Positions 46,090 to 55,534 of a stretch of 64,000 nucleotides of DNA are shown piece by piece. The stretch covers positions 23,250 to 87,249 of the forward strand of contig CBCYMI010000042.1 in assembly GCA_965183855.1 (NCBI GenBank), given 5' to 3'. Position 1 is the stretch's first letter; each line of letters begins with the position of its first letter. Made by a program: the position numbers and the translations under genes. The DNA is from CBCYMI01 sp965183855. GTDB lineage: Bacteria; Pseudomonadota; Alphaproteobacteria; Caulobacterales; Maricaulaceae. The notes beneath the pieces are model-generated. The model did no database searches. It was not told where the DNA came from and saw nothing but the letters and a program-made list of their open reading frames with translations.

Positions 46090-46740
46090 TTTAATTTCCA
46101 GATGTTAAAAGGTTCGCAAGCATATTCCTTCAAGACTTTCCAAACGCTCTCTTTGGTTCCCTCTTAAATATGTGCATGTGGGTTTGGTCTGACTTCAAGA
46201 ACTCTCAATTTCGTTAATGTACGGATGCTTTTCTACAAACAGTTTTGAAAGGCTGATACAAGGAGTACTTAAACTCGCTTACATCCAACATATGATACTT
46301 AACGCTAATACTCCATATAAATAATGCTGTTCTAGATCCCTTTGCGTTCAATAATAAGCATTCATATCCAACGGGCAACACCATTTCTTCATGGATCATC
46401 TTCGTATATACTTCCTGTACTCGCGCTTTAGCAAACAAAACAATCTCTCTTTCCTTTTGCTCCTCTCTCATGCTGAGCATTGCAAACACTGCAAAACACC
46501 TCTCATCAATTTTAATCTCTTCTTGGAAACCTTTATGAGATTTCTGCTCTATTTGAAAGACAAACCTTTCGTAAACTCATTGAAAGTAATGAGTGATATC
46601 CTGTGCAATTTACAGCACAACAGGCTCTCATCGCCACAACAACCTATTCTATCATCCTCTCTTGCTTCGCTTTGCTTAAACCTCATGCCAGTTCATATAA
46701 CAAGCCTCAATTATCCGAGACAGTTCCATCTTTTTTATTA
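46090..46740 (-). pseudogene. IS1595-family transposase fossil
   Basis: Minus-strand fragments in shifting frames follow the IS1595 (ISXO2-like DDE) transposase: EEIKIDERCF for the (V)E(V)DESYFGG region, VQEVYTKMIHEEMVLPVGYE for VYTKII..., ISVKYHMLDVSEFKYSLYQP for SYDVLDVSEFxHFRINHS, and YINEIESS-SQTKPT for HINGIENFWNQAKRH. The catalytic residues are partly lost and several stops interrupt it. No clean terminal repeats were found, so the edges are approximate. Regions on both sides are noncoding. Confidence 0.68.
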
Positions 46741-46761
46741 AATCATGCCTGATAATTGCGA

Positions 46762-48045
46762 TTAAGAAGGATTTTTAAATGTTCTGCTAATTGCATCCGA
46801 AAAGTTTTTAAGGATATATTGAGCAAGTGTACGCTCTCCCGCTGTTAACATGATTTCAACAGGCATTCCAGTTGAAATATCTAGCCCTAACTGATCTAGC
46901 TTTGATTGATCTGGTTTTATTTTAACAACATAATTTCCTTCTGCCTGATCTGCTGCAATGTGAATCACTTCTCCATCTATTGCAGGTGTAGAACTAACTG
47001 AAAAAGCAGAAAATCTTAATTTGGCAGCCTGTCCAATACGAACTGAAACAATATCTTGTACCCTAACAGCACCAACAATAATTAAATCTTCATCGTTTGG
47101 AACAATTTCCATTAAAACCATTCCAGATGAAATAACAGCTCCAATTGTATTAACTGCCAGATTAAACACTTGCCCATTAATTGGAGATCTTAAAATGGAA
47201 CGTTCCATGAAATGAATCTCTGCCAATCGTTGACTTCCAATGGTAGATAATTCTGTTTTTGTTTGTAATAATTGTTCCTGTATTTGATTTTCTCTTTGTT
47301 TCTCTAAGGCACTTAGCTCTGCATTCAAACTTTTTATTTTACCTTCCAACTCTATTAATCGAGCTCTTGAGCTAGCCAGGTTTTGGTTTATATCAGATCT
47401 TGAAATTTTTAACTGTAATAATTGTGCTTTTGAGGCAACTCCTTTTTCTTCAAGCAGCGTAAAATTCTCAATCCGTTCTTCTATAAATTCTTTTTTATTA
47501 AGATTTTCACGAACAACTTCTTTGGATTGGTATAATTGAGAGCGTGTTGATAATAAAGATTGTTGAATTCTTTCAATTTGAGCATAATGAGCTTCATATT
47601 CTACGGTTAATAATGCTTGATAGCTTGCTAAGATTTTATTCCAAAGCACGAGTTCTTCACTTGTAAAACGCTCTGGAGAATCAATTATTTTCAATAATTT
47701 TTTATTTTCTAGCTTGGACTCCAGATAAATCTGACGTGCTTTTAAATCTGCAAACCGTTCTGTTAAGCTTTTTCGTTTTAACAGACTATCTTCTGTCGAA
47801 AGCTCAACAAGGATTTGTTCTTTTTTTACAAAATCCCCCTCTTGTACATAGAGAGAGGCAACCCGTCCTCCTGTATCATGTTGCAATAATCTATTTCCTT
47901 TTTTGGAACTTACCTGTCCAGATCCAATCACGGCTCCTTTAATTGGAATCATAAAAGCCCAAATACCAACAACAAAAATAAGAAAAAACAGTCCTGATAT
48001 GCCTAGCATAATGGTTGTTTTATATTGCTTTAAACTGTTTTTCAT
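46762..48045 (-). CDS. Type I secretion membrane fusion protein (HlyD family)
   Basis: A 427-residue adaptor. Short cytoplasmic start, one helix (about 14-34), then GAVIGSGQVSSKKGNRLLQHDTGGRVASLYV, the HlyD-type lipoyl half, and a long coiled coil (about 90-270, rich in Leu, Glu, Gln). After it come ERSILRSPINGQVFNLAVNTIG and the C-terminal HlyD domain. It would link the ABC protein encoded just upstream to a TolC-like channel. It overlaps the ABC gene by 4 bases. No secreted substrate or dedicated outer-membrane gene lies beside it. Confidence 0.88.
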   Translation of the reverse strand: MKNSLKQYKTTIMLGISGLFFLIFVVGIWAFMIPIKGAVIGSGQVSSKKGNRLLQHDTGGRVASLYVQEGDFVKKEQILVELSTEDSLLKRKSLTERFADLKARQIYLESKLENKKLLKIIDSPERFTSEELVLWNKILASYQALLTVEYEAHYAQIERIQQSLLSTRSQLYQSKEVVRENLNKKEFIEERIENFTLLEEKGVASKAQLLQLKISRSDINQNLASSRARLIELEGKIKSLNAELSALEKQRENQIQEQLLQTKTELSTIGSQRLAEIHFMERSILRSPINGQVFNLAVNTIGAVISSGMVLMEIVPNDEDLIIVGAVRVQDIVSVRIGQAAKLRFSAFSVSSTPAIDGEVIHIAADQAEGNYVVKIKPDQSKLDQLGLDISTGMPVEIMLTAGERTLAQYILKNFSDAISRTFKNPS

Positions 48046-49697
48046 ACAAGAACCTCCGGTAAGACAGCTGGTATTTTAGGAGAAAATTGTTCAAGAGAGA
48101 CTGTCAATCCAGATTTTTTCTCTATTTTTAATTCATAAGGCTTAAGTATTTTACTTGAAAAACCAATATTCTGTGACAATAAAATACAGCTCGTTCCTCT
48201 TTCGATAGATTTTTCAATCAGTTTAAATAATAAATGTCTCCGTTTTAAAGAAATAAGAGCATTGGGCTCATCTAATATCATCAAAGCAGGCATTCCGTAA
48301 AATGCTCTTGCCAAAACAAGATCATGCATTAATGCAGAAGGCAGCCCTTTTACAGGCAATGGATCCTCAAGTTTTAAATTGAGCAAAGAAAGATGTTCAT
48401 ACATATTTAACAAAGCCACAATCTCATTGGCTGCTTCTATCTGTTTTGGTGTTTTCTTTCCATAATATCCACATATATTATCCAAGATTGAACCTGGAAA
48501 CAGGCTTGCAGCCTTATCAACATAGCCTATTCTATCTTTTTCCGTTATATATTTGGTTACAAATCCTTCTTCTACTGGAACAAACCCCAATATGATCTGA
48601 CTGATTAAGGTCTTTCCTGTTCCTGATTCTCCAATAATATGCACCCCTTGACCAGACTGGATCAAAAACTCTGGAACATTCAGTGTAAATTCTGGCTTTT
48701 TAACACTAAAATTTGTATGAAGGCGAATATTTTTATGCGGAATTTGATGATTTAAAAACCGTTTTCGATTTACTGTTTTATTAATCAATTCAAAAGATTT
48801 CCAATTCTTCCAAAACTTTTTAAAATCACGAATGCTTGCACCAAACATTAATAATGGATCTAAAGAGCGCCCTGTCAAAAGAGCAACAGCAATAATGGTT
48901 CCAACAGAAAGAGAAGCTTGAGAAACCCAATACGCAGCAAGACCATATACTCCCATTTGCATGACAATCCTTAATCCAGTCATGGAAGATTGTTGCTTCT
49001 GTGCCTTTGTCAATTCATGACTGGCTTGATCTGCCTTTTGTCCTATCTGATTATAATAATGTTTAGAAAATGGTTTGGTTTTATTGGTAATTAATAACCA
49101 AGGCTTTAATCTCATTAATTGGGCACTTGTACGACGCCATACAGAAAGATTTTTATTGGCATTCATGCGAATATTATGATGATGAAACCATAAAGAAATA
49201 CAAAGCAAAACAATCCAACAAATCGTAACATATAATCCGAGTCTGAAGTCAATCAAATAAATCAAGAGGATAAAGAAAATGGAATAAAATGTATCTATAA
49301 GGTTTAAAAAACTGCCTTGTCTTAAAAAACCAGTCATTTGTTCAACCTTGCCAATACAACTGTCTTCTGGTGTTTTTTGCTCTTTCAAACCTGACAAAAG
49401 ACTATCTGTTTCAAAAGCTCCAGGTAGCATTTGTGTATAAACCCACACAGATAACTGAGCAAGAGAACTTCGTCTTACATAGTCAAACAAAGCACCAAAA
49501 GCAGCCAATGATAAAAAAAGAACCGTTAAACCAATCAACGTTTCAACATCTCCTGTTGGCAACACTTTGTTAAAAACATTTAGAGCATAAATAGAAGGAG
49601 ACAGAAATAATAACTGACTAAACAGGCTAAATAATATAATTAAAAATAATTGGTTAAATAAAAAAAGATTTTTTTTCATGGGACCTTCAGTAGACAA
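48042..49697 (-). CDS. Type I secretion ABC permease/ATPase (PrtD-like) with degenerate ATPase motifs
   Basis: A 551-residue ABC exporter half-transporter: membrane part with helices at about 15-35, 52-72, 133-150, 155-172 and 245-270, then the ATP domain. Walker A is intact (GESGTGKT, 356-363) and Walker B too (LMILDEP, D476-E477). The Q-loop Gln is replaced (GYVDK, 391-395), the LSGGQ signature has become LPSAL (452-456), and the H-loop His is missing (ILLSQN, 505-510). These changes should hamper ATP hydrolysis unless another subunit complements it. The sequence is otherwise open and of normal length, so recent decay is not obvious. It is paired with the HlyD-type gene. Confidence 0.85.
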   Translation of the reverse strand: MSTEGPMKKNLFLFNQLFLIILFSLFSQLLFLSPSIYALNVFNKVLPTGDVETLIGLTVLFLSLAAFGALFDYVRRSSLAQLSVWVYTQMLPGAFETDSLLSGLKEQKTPEDSCIGKVEQMTGFLRQGSFLNLIDTFYSIFFILLIYLIDFRLGLYVTICWIVLLCISLWFHHHNIRMNANKNLSVWRRTSAQLMRLKPWLLITNKTKPFSKHYYNQIGQKADQASHELTKAQKQQSSMTGLRIVMQMGVYGLAAYWVSQASLSVGTIIAVALLTGRSLDPLLMFGASIRDFKKFWKNWKSFELINKTVNRKRFLNHQIPHKNIRLHTNFSVKKPEFTLNVPEFLIQSGQGVHIIGESGTGKTLISQIILGFVPVEEGFVTKYITEKDRIGYVDKAASLFPGSILDNICGYYGKKTPKQIEAANEIVALLNMYEHLSLLNLKLEDPLPVKGLPSALMHDLVLARAFYGMPALMILDEPNALISLKRRHLLFKLIEKSIERGTSCILLSQNIGFSSKILKPYELKIEKKSGLTVSLEQFSPKIPAVLPEVLV

Positions 49698-49732
49698 AAT
49701 GGATTAAAGTAAACTTAAATAAAGTATAGAGC

Positions 49733-49750
49733 TTTTAGTATATACTAAAA
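49733..49750. promoter_or_regulatory. Perfect 18-bp palindrome upstream of the secretion operon
   Basis: TTTTAGTATATACTAAAA is an exact palindrome, flanked by GC on the left and AGC on the right so that the dyad nearly extends further. It lies 36-53 bases upstream of the ABC gene start, where a repressor site would overlap a promoter. Confidence 0.55.
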
Positions 49751-49979
49751 AGCATGAATAAAAAACAGTACAGATATTTTAATAATTAAAAAAAGTTTAA
49801 TATAAGGCAAAAAGCCTATCATTATTTGTTAATATAAAGTATATTATATTAACAAAGTTATTTATTTGTATTGATAATGCCTCTTATTTTATTAAATTTG
49901 CACTAATTTAGCTGCCGATTATAATATTTATAAAATATTATTCTTGTATCTCTTTGAATATTCTGTCCTTTTAAACAAA

Positions 49980-50069
49980 AACCCTATCAAGTTTTACTTC
50001 CTATAGGGTTAAAAAATCCTATAACTTTCATTTTTAAATCATATTTTTTCCTTTTATTAAGTAAAACTT
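49980..50069 (-). promoter_or_regulatory. Attenuator-like leader structure
   Basis: On the minus strand AACCCTAT...ATAGGGT (arms 50010-50003 and 49987-49980) forms a stem followed by TTTTTGTTT, like an intrinsic terminator. Its loop contains AAGTAAAACTT, the exact complement of AAGTTTTACTT about 60 bases upstream on the same strand (50069-50059). The two pairings cannot easily coexist. No gene ends here on the minus strand, so this is either the leader of the secretion operon, 290 bases away, or the end of a small RNA. Confidence 0.45.
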
Positions 50070-50104
50070 CTTGCAAAATAGAGCAAACAATGTATAGTAT
50101 AATT

Positions 50105-50131
50105 AGGTTATACTCAAATTTAGCATAACCT
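50105..50131 (+). promoter_or_regulatory. Palindrome upstream of nadA, candidate NAD-biosynthesis operator
   Basis: AGGTTATAC and GCATAACCT (8 of 9 paired) flank TCAAATTTA. The dyad ends 45 bases before the nadA start. Alphaproteobacterial nad operons are often controlled by NadQ or NrtR repressors; which one applies cannot be told from the sequence. Confidence 0.5.
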
Positions 50132-50176
50132 GGCTGAAATTATTAATAGATATTATGGATTGAGAGATATTATATT

Positions 50177-51334
50177 ATGGATGGTCAAGACAGATCGGAT
50201 TTTATTCCACTTCATAAAGAAAAAGAAACAGAACAAATCTGTTTATCTAAAAAAAATAGCCGTATTCCTGCACATTCTTACCCAAATCAATATACAGAGG
50301 CTGTGAGGCAGGAAACAAAACTGGCGTATGAACGTGTCAAACATGTTATTCCAGAATTTGAATGGCCTGTTTTAGCTCCGCTTATCCATGCAATTAATCG
50401 ACTTAAACAAGAAAAAAATGCTGTAATTTTAGCTCATAATTATATGACTCCTGATATTTTCGGTTGTATCGGAGATTATACAGGAGACTCTCTTGGATTG
50501 GCACGGAAAGCAGCAGAACTAGATTCAGAAATCATTGTTCAAGCGGGTGTCCATTTCATGGCTGAAACATCCAAAATTCTTTGTCTTGAAAAAACCGTTT
50601 TAATTCCCAATCTAAAAGCAGGCTGCTCGCTTGCTTCTTCAATTCAAGCAAAAGATGTCAGATTAATTCGTGAGAAATATCCAGACACCCCTATTGTTAC
50701 TTATGTAAATACTTCCGCTGAAGTAAAAGCAGAATCAGATATTTGTTGTACATCTTCAAATGCAGTACAAGTCGTAGAATCTTTAAATAAAGATCATGTG
50801 ATTATGATTCCTGATGAATATCTTGCAAGAAATGTTGCAGCCCAAACATCTGTTAAAATCACAAGTTGGAAGGGTCGATGTGAAGTTCATGAACAATTTA
50901 AAGCGGATGATATTAATGAATTAAGGGAATCATATCCAAATGCGATTATTCTAGCCCATCCAGAATGCTCACCTTCTGTTACAAAACTGGCTGATTTTAC
51001 AGGTTCTACCGCAGCGATGAGTTCTTATGTCAAAAACAATCAGCCCAGCCAGGTTGTTATGATTACAGAATGTTCAATGAGTGATAATGTTTCATCAGAA
51101 AACCCAAACGTTCATTTCATACGTCCTTGTAATTTATGCCCACACATGAAACGAATTACGTTAAAGAACATATATGATGCCTTATTATACAATCAATATG
51201 AAGTAAAAATAGATACAACCATCTCAAAAAAAGCCAAAAAAGCCATTGATCATATGCTCGCGCTTCCCAGACCTAAAACAGCTGCAAAATTTGATCCTGT
51301 AAAGCATTATCCAGATATTGCTCTAATAGAATAG
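50177..51334 (+). CDS. nadA: Quinolinate synthase
   Basis: 4Fe-4S enzyme joining iminoaspartate and DHAP to quinolinate, second step of NAD synthesis. At 385 residues it has VILAHNYMTPDIFGCIGDYTG, VHFMAETSKIL, C150 in LKAGCSLASS, C235 in WKGRCEVHEQF and C318/C321 in CNLCPHMKRI, the cluster-ligand positions. About 45 N-terminal residues precede the core, a common proteobacterial extension. First of nadA-nadB-nadC, 50 bases before nadB. Confidence 0.97.
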   Translation: MDGQDRSDFIPLHKEKETEQICLSKKNSRIPAHSYPNQYTEAVRQETKLAYERVKHVIPEFEWPVLAPLIHAINRLKQEKNAVILAHNYMTPDIFGCIGDYTGDSLGLARKAAELDSEIIVQAGVHFMAETSKILCLEKTVLIPNLKAGCSLASSIQAKDVRLIREKYPDTPIVTYVNTSAEVKAESDICCTSSNAVQVVESLNKDHVIMIPDEYLARNVAAQTSVKITSWKGRCEVHEQFKADDINELRESYPNAIILAHPECSPSVTKLADFTGSTAAMSSYVKNNQPSQVVMITECSMSDNVSSENPNVHFIRPCNLCPHMKRITLKNIYDALLYNQYEVKIDTTISKKAKKAIDHMLALPRPKTAAKFDPVKHYPDIALIE

Positions 51335-51384
51335 CGATCAAAAAATAATTCTAACACTTATGAAACATCAAACAATAAAATTTC

Positions 51385-52956
51385 ATGGATATCAATCATC
51401 ATCATATTTCTCTTCCAGAAAATGGCATACTCATTATAGGAGCTGGTATTGCAGGTTTGTATGCAGCACTTAAACTTGCTCCTTTACCTGTGACAATTCT
51501 TGCCTTGGGAAGTTCAGAAAAGCTGTCTGCAAGTGCTTGGGCACAAGGCGGATTAGCGGCTGCAATTGGAGAAGACGACCATATTGAAAACCATTTACAA
51601 GATACAATTAAGGCAGGAGATAGTCTTGTCGAAGTAAATGCTGCTAAACTCTTAACAAAAAGAGCACCTAAATGCATAGAAGATTTAATAAAATTAGGAA
51701 TTCCATTCGACAGAGAACCGTCTGGAAATCTCTCTCTTGCCCTTGAAGCTGCACATTCTCATCCAAGAATAGTCCATATAGAGGGAGATAAAACAGGGGG
51801 CATTATTACAAAACATTTTCTGACATTGCTAAAACAACAAGAAAATCTGACCGCTTATATAGGATGGAAATGCACCCATTTACTGAAAGACGAGAACCAT
51901 AATATCAGAGGCATAAGAGCGGAAAGCATTGCAGATCCAAGACAAGGTTTAATTATTGAATCTCAAATTGTTATTCTTGCAACAGGAGGGATTGGAGGGC
52001 TTTATTCTATCACAACCAACCCTGTTAATGCCAGAGGGGAAGGAATTGCACTTGCTGCAATACAAGGTGCCTATATTTCCAATGCAGAGTTTGTACAATT
52101 TCATCCAACGGCTTTAAATCTTGGTCTGGATCCCGCTCCTTTAGCAACGGAAGCAATCAGAGGAAAAGGAGCTAAACTTGTTAATCAGGATGGGCATTAT
52201 TTTATGCAGCATTATCATCCAGATGAAGAATTAGCATCACGAGATATTGTTGCTCGCGCAATTGATTGTGAAAACAAGTCGGGAAAATCTGTGTTTTTGG
52301 ATGCACGATATGCTTTAGGTAAAGCGTTTGCTCAGAAATTTCCGACCGTTTTTAACACCTGTATTAAATCTGGTATCAATCCAGAGAAAGACCTTATCCC
52401 TATTCTTCCCGCCTGCCATTATCATATGGGAGGAATTAAAACAGATCTTGATGCAAAAACAAACCTTCCTGGACTTTGGGCAATTGGTGAATGTGCCTCA
52501 ACAGGCGTGCATGGAGCCAACCGTCTTGCTTCAAATTCCTTAATTGAAGCACTTGTTTTTGCAGAACGTGCAGCAAAAAGCGTTCAAGCTTATATATTGA
52601 AAGACAAAACCAATATTCGCTTTCCAAAATTCTGTTCTCATTTACTTTCAAAAAACGAAAGGCTTTACTTTAGAAAACAAATGTATGATTTAGCAGGTAT
52701 CTGCAGATCAGAAAACACGCTTAAAGAATTATACCATCAAATTATTCTAAAAATAGAACAAGCCTGGAAAAAACAAAAGGACACTCAAAGCATAAATTAT
52801 AGCTTGACAACCATGCTCATCATTGCATATGCCAGCTTACAACGAAGAGAAAGTCGTGGCGCACATTATCGCACGGATTATCCTGATCAACAAAATATCT
52901 GGCAGCAAACGCTTCTTTTAAAGAAGGTTTTGGATAAAGTTAATCTTCATATGTGA
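51385..52956 (+). CDS. nadB: L-aspartate oxidase
   Basis: FAD enzyme oxidising L-aspartate to iminoaspartate, the NadA substrate. The 523-residue protein shows the dinucleotide fold GILIIGAGIAGLYAALKLA, SASAWAQGGLAAAIGEDDHIE, the capping-domain part HSHPRIVHIEGDKTGG, EFVQFHPTAL, RDIVARAID, and the C-terminal FAD region CHYHMGGIKTD with GLWAIGECASTGVHGANRLASNSL. Succinate dehydrogenase is excluded by the local nadA and nadC genes and the short C-terminal helical domain. Confidence 0.97.
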   Translation: MDINHHHISLPENGILIIGAGIAGLYAALKLAPLPVTILALGSSEKLSASAWAQGGLAAAIGEDDHIENHLQDTIKAGDSLVEVNAAKLLTKRAPKCIEDLIKLGIPFDREPSGNLSLALEAAHSHPRIVHIEGDKTGGIITKHFLTLLKQQENLTAYIGWKCTHLLKDENHNIRGIRAESIADPRQGLIIESQIVILATGGIGGLYSITTNPVNARGEGIALAAIQGAYISNAEFVQFHPTALNLGLDPAPLATEAIRGKGAKLVNQDGHYFMQHYHPDEELASRDIVARAIDCENKSGKSVFLDARYALGKAFAQKFPTVFNTCIKSGINPEKDLIPILPACHYHMGGIKTDLDAKTNLPGLWAIGECASTGVHGANRLASNSLIEALVFAERAAKSVQAYILKDKTNIRFPKFCSHLLSKNERLYFRKQMYDLAGICRSENTLKELYHQIILKIEQAWKKQKDTQSINYSLTTMLIIAYASLQRRESRGAHYRTDYPDQQNIWQQTLLLKKVLDKVNLHM

Positions 52957-53048
52957 ATTCATGTTTATTTGAAAAAATAGACTAATTACGATTATTAGGT
53001 CATAAAAACAACTATATATAAAGAAAATCAGAAAGGGAAAAAGACAAA

Positions 53049-53930
53049 ATGACTCATTTGACACCTAAAACAAATCTTCCTCCTTTTGCTTTCTCTATGA
53101 CTGAAAACATTCTAAAACAGACATTAAAAGATGACCTTGGAATGGCTGGAGATCTTACATCTAACTTGATTTTACCTCGTAATACCAAGGCAGTGTTTAC
53201 TTTAAAATCACGTCAAAATGGGCGCTTGGCAGGCATTAATGAAGCATTAAACACCTTTAAAATACTTGATCCTGATATGAAAACCACTATTTTTTGCCCT
53301 GATGGGATCGATATTGTTGAAAATCAGGAACTTGCAGAGATTACAGGTTCTGCACATACATTATTAGCAGCGGAAAGAACAGCCTTAAATATTATTAGCC
53401 ATCTTTCGGGAATTGCAAGCTATACATATCAGTTTGTCCAAAAAACCCAAACAAGCATGGCAAGAATTACAGCAACCAGAAAAACACTACCAGGACTGCA
53501 TATGTTACAAAGAAGAGCCGTCATATTAGGAGGTGGCTTTGATCATCGTCATACACTGTCAGATGCCGTTTTGATAAAAGACAATCATATTGCAATTATC
53601 GGCTCTGTTTCCAAAGCATTAGAGCACGTTAGAAACAAAATAGGGCATATGGTCAAAATATCTGTTGAGGTTGACTCACTTGCACTCTTTGAAGAAGCAT
53701 TAAGCCATGAACCAGATGTTATTTTGCTTGATAATATGAACATTAAAGATATGAGAGAAGCCGTTCGTTTATGCGCCAATAGATTAATTTTGGAAGCCTC
53801 TGGAAATGTTACTCTTGAAAATGTAAGAGAAATTGCTGAAACAGGTGTCGATATTATCTCTGTTGGCGCATTAACACATTCAGCACGCTGTTTGGATATT
53901 GGGTTTGATTTTAAATCTGTTGTTAATTAA
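53049..53930 (+). CDS. nadC: Nicotinate-nucleotide diphosphorylase (carboxylating)
   Basis: Converts quinolinate and PRPP to NaMN, completing the de novo entry to NAD. It has 293 residues, with LKDDLGMAGDLTSNLILP near the start, AERTALNIISHLSGIAS, RITATRKTLPGLHMLQRRAV, GGGFDHRHTLSDAVLIKDNHI and VEVDSLALFEEAL, then LILEASGNVTLENVREIAETGVDIISVGALTHS. AAAGGGAAA lies 12 bases before ATG 53049. It ends the nad unit. Confidence 0.97.
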   Translation: MTHLTPKTNLPPFAFSMTENILKQTLKDDLGMAGDLTSNLILPRNTKAVFTLKSRQNGRLAGINEALNTFKILDPDMKTTIFCPDGIDIVENQELAEITGSAHTLLAAERTALNIISHLSGIASYTYQFVQKTQTSMARITATRKTLPGLHMLQRRAVILGGGFDHRHTLSDAVLIKDNHIAIIGSVSKALEHVRNKIGHMVKISVEVDSLALFEEALSHEPDVILLDNMNIKDMREAVRLCANRLILEASGNVTLENVREIAETGVDIISVGALTHSARCLDIGFDFKSVVN

Positions 53931-54137
53931 ATTAGAGGCGTTTCATATATTATAAATAACCATATAAACAAACAGGTTTGATTTTCTTATATTGCCTATA
54001 GGGCTCCTTCTTATTTAGAAATTTATTTTTTCCTAAAAACTTACCTTTGATATCAAATATACCAACTAACTATCTTTATAAATTCCAGATAAATTTAAGA
54101 GCATTCAAGCATTTATGCTATTTTATAGAAACGGATA

Positions 54138-54806
54138 TTACATGTCTCTTCGATATCAGATTATTAACACAGCCGTTAAGTTATCCTTTTTTTAATTCAA
54201 TAGATGCTTATATTTTTTTTAATGGATTTAAAGGAAAATAGAACTGCTATCATTCTACTATTAATAACCAGCTCATTATCTTAATACTATTTACAAATTG
54301 TCAAATAAAGAATTATGTAATGAACTTTTTTATTGCCCATTCCCACTTTTCAATCTCTTTATCATCAAAGGGTTCTTCGGCTGAACAAAACTGAATAATT
54401 CCTTCCCTATCAATAACATATAAACGCTTTGGAGATCCTGAATATACACTATCAATCGTATTATTCATATCATCCAAAGCAACAGAGTATTCTTATCTGT
54501 TGATAATTTACCCAGTCTTTGACAATACTTATTCTTTCCTGCTCTGTTTTTGGTTGATCATAAACGACATCATCTTTCAAATTAGCCTGAATAAACCAAC
54601 CATTAACGGGATGCATTTCATAAACATAAATATGTAAAAAAGGTATGTAAAAAAGGAAGGAAACGATGATAGTTTTCATAAAGATCATTAATGTGCATAT
54701 TATGTGACCGAAAAACAGGACATGTAAAACACCCAAATACTAATGCTAATCCCTGACCTTGATACTCTGATAATGATACAGAATACTTTAATGCTTTTTT
54801 TTCATG
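54138..54806 (-). repeat. Left arm of giant palindrome; copy A of a deiodinase-like pseudogene
   Basis: This arm is repeated as a near-perfect reverse complement in 54824-55486, with only 17 bases between (54807-54823). The arms differ visibly only in homopolymer lengths. Within it, 54806-54313 (minus) is a decayed deiodinase-like gene, missing its first 55 or so codons. It contains the shared 13-bp duplication and a further frameshift. Confidence 0.93.
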
Positions 54807-54823
54807 ATTTAAACACATTAAAG

Positions 54824-55486
54824 CATGAAAAAAAGCATTAAAGTATTCTGTATCATTATCAGAGTATCAAGGTCAGGGATTAGCATTAGTATTTGGGTGT
54901 TTTACATGTCCTGTTTTTCGGTCACATAATATGCACATTAATGATCTTTATGAAAACTATCATCGTTTCCTTCCTTTTTTACATACCTTTTTTACATATT
55001 TATGTTTATGAAATGCATCCCGTTAATGGTTGGTTTATTCAGGCTAATTTGAAAGATGATGTCGTTTATGATCAACCAAAAACAGAGCAGGAAAGAATAA
55101 GTATTGTCAAAGACTGGGTAAATTATCAACAGATAAGAATACTCTGTTGCTTTGGATGATATGAATAATACGATTGATAGTGTATATTCAGGATCTCCAA
55201 AGCGTTTATATGTTATTGATAGGGAAGGAATTATTCAGTTTTGTTCAGCCGAAGAACCCTTTGATGATAAAGAGATTGAAAAGTGGGAATGGGCAATAAA
55301 AAGTTCATTACATAATTCTTTATGAAATTTGTAAATAGTATTAAGATAATGAGCTGGTTATTAATAGTAGAATGATAGCAGTTCTATTTTCCTTTAAATC
55401 CATTAAAAAAATATAAGCATCTATTGAATTAAAAAAAGGATAACTTAACGGCTGTGTTAATAATCTGATATCGAAGAGACATGTAA
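54824..55486 (+). repeat. Right arm of giant palindrome; copy B of the deiodinase-like pseudogene
   Basis: Inverse copy of 54138-54806. The coding trace runs from 54824 to 55325 on the plus strand: ALVFGCFTCPVFRSHNMHI, then after a 13-bp tandem duplication (CCTTTTTTACATA twice, 54973-54998) HIYVYEMHPVNGWFIQANL, then after one extra base near 55138 SVALDDMNNTIDSVYSGSP and KRLYVIDREGIIQFCSAEEP. Removing the duplication restores FLPFLHIYVYEMHPVNGW, which fits deiodinase-like/thioredoxin-fold redox proteins. Confidence 0.93.
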
Positions 55487-55534
55487 TAACCAGCTCATTA
55501 TCTTAATACTATTTACAAATTGTCAAATAAAGAA

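Larger units (their letters stand above)
49698..50176. other. Divergent region between the secretion operon and nadA
   Basis: About 480 bases of AT-rich DNA with several dyads: a palindrome next to the secretion genes (49733-49750), an imperfect dyad GTTAATATA...TATATTAAC (49828-49853), a hairpin with complementary upstream arm (49980-50069) and a palindrome before nadA (50105-50131). No gene. Confidence 0.5.

Noticed and set aside
46391..46741. 116-codon plus-strand frame
   Set aside because: It is the antisense of the IS1595-type fossil, which explains the region better.
54047..54241. 64-codon frame after nadC
   Set aside because: It overlaps the repeat boundary, lacks translation signals and resembles no protein.
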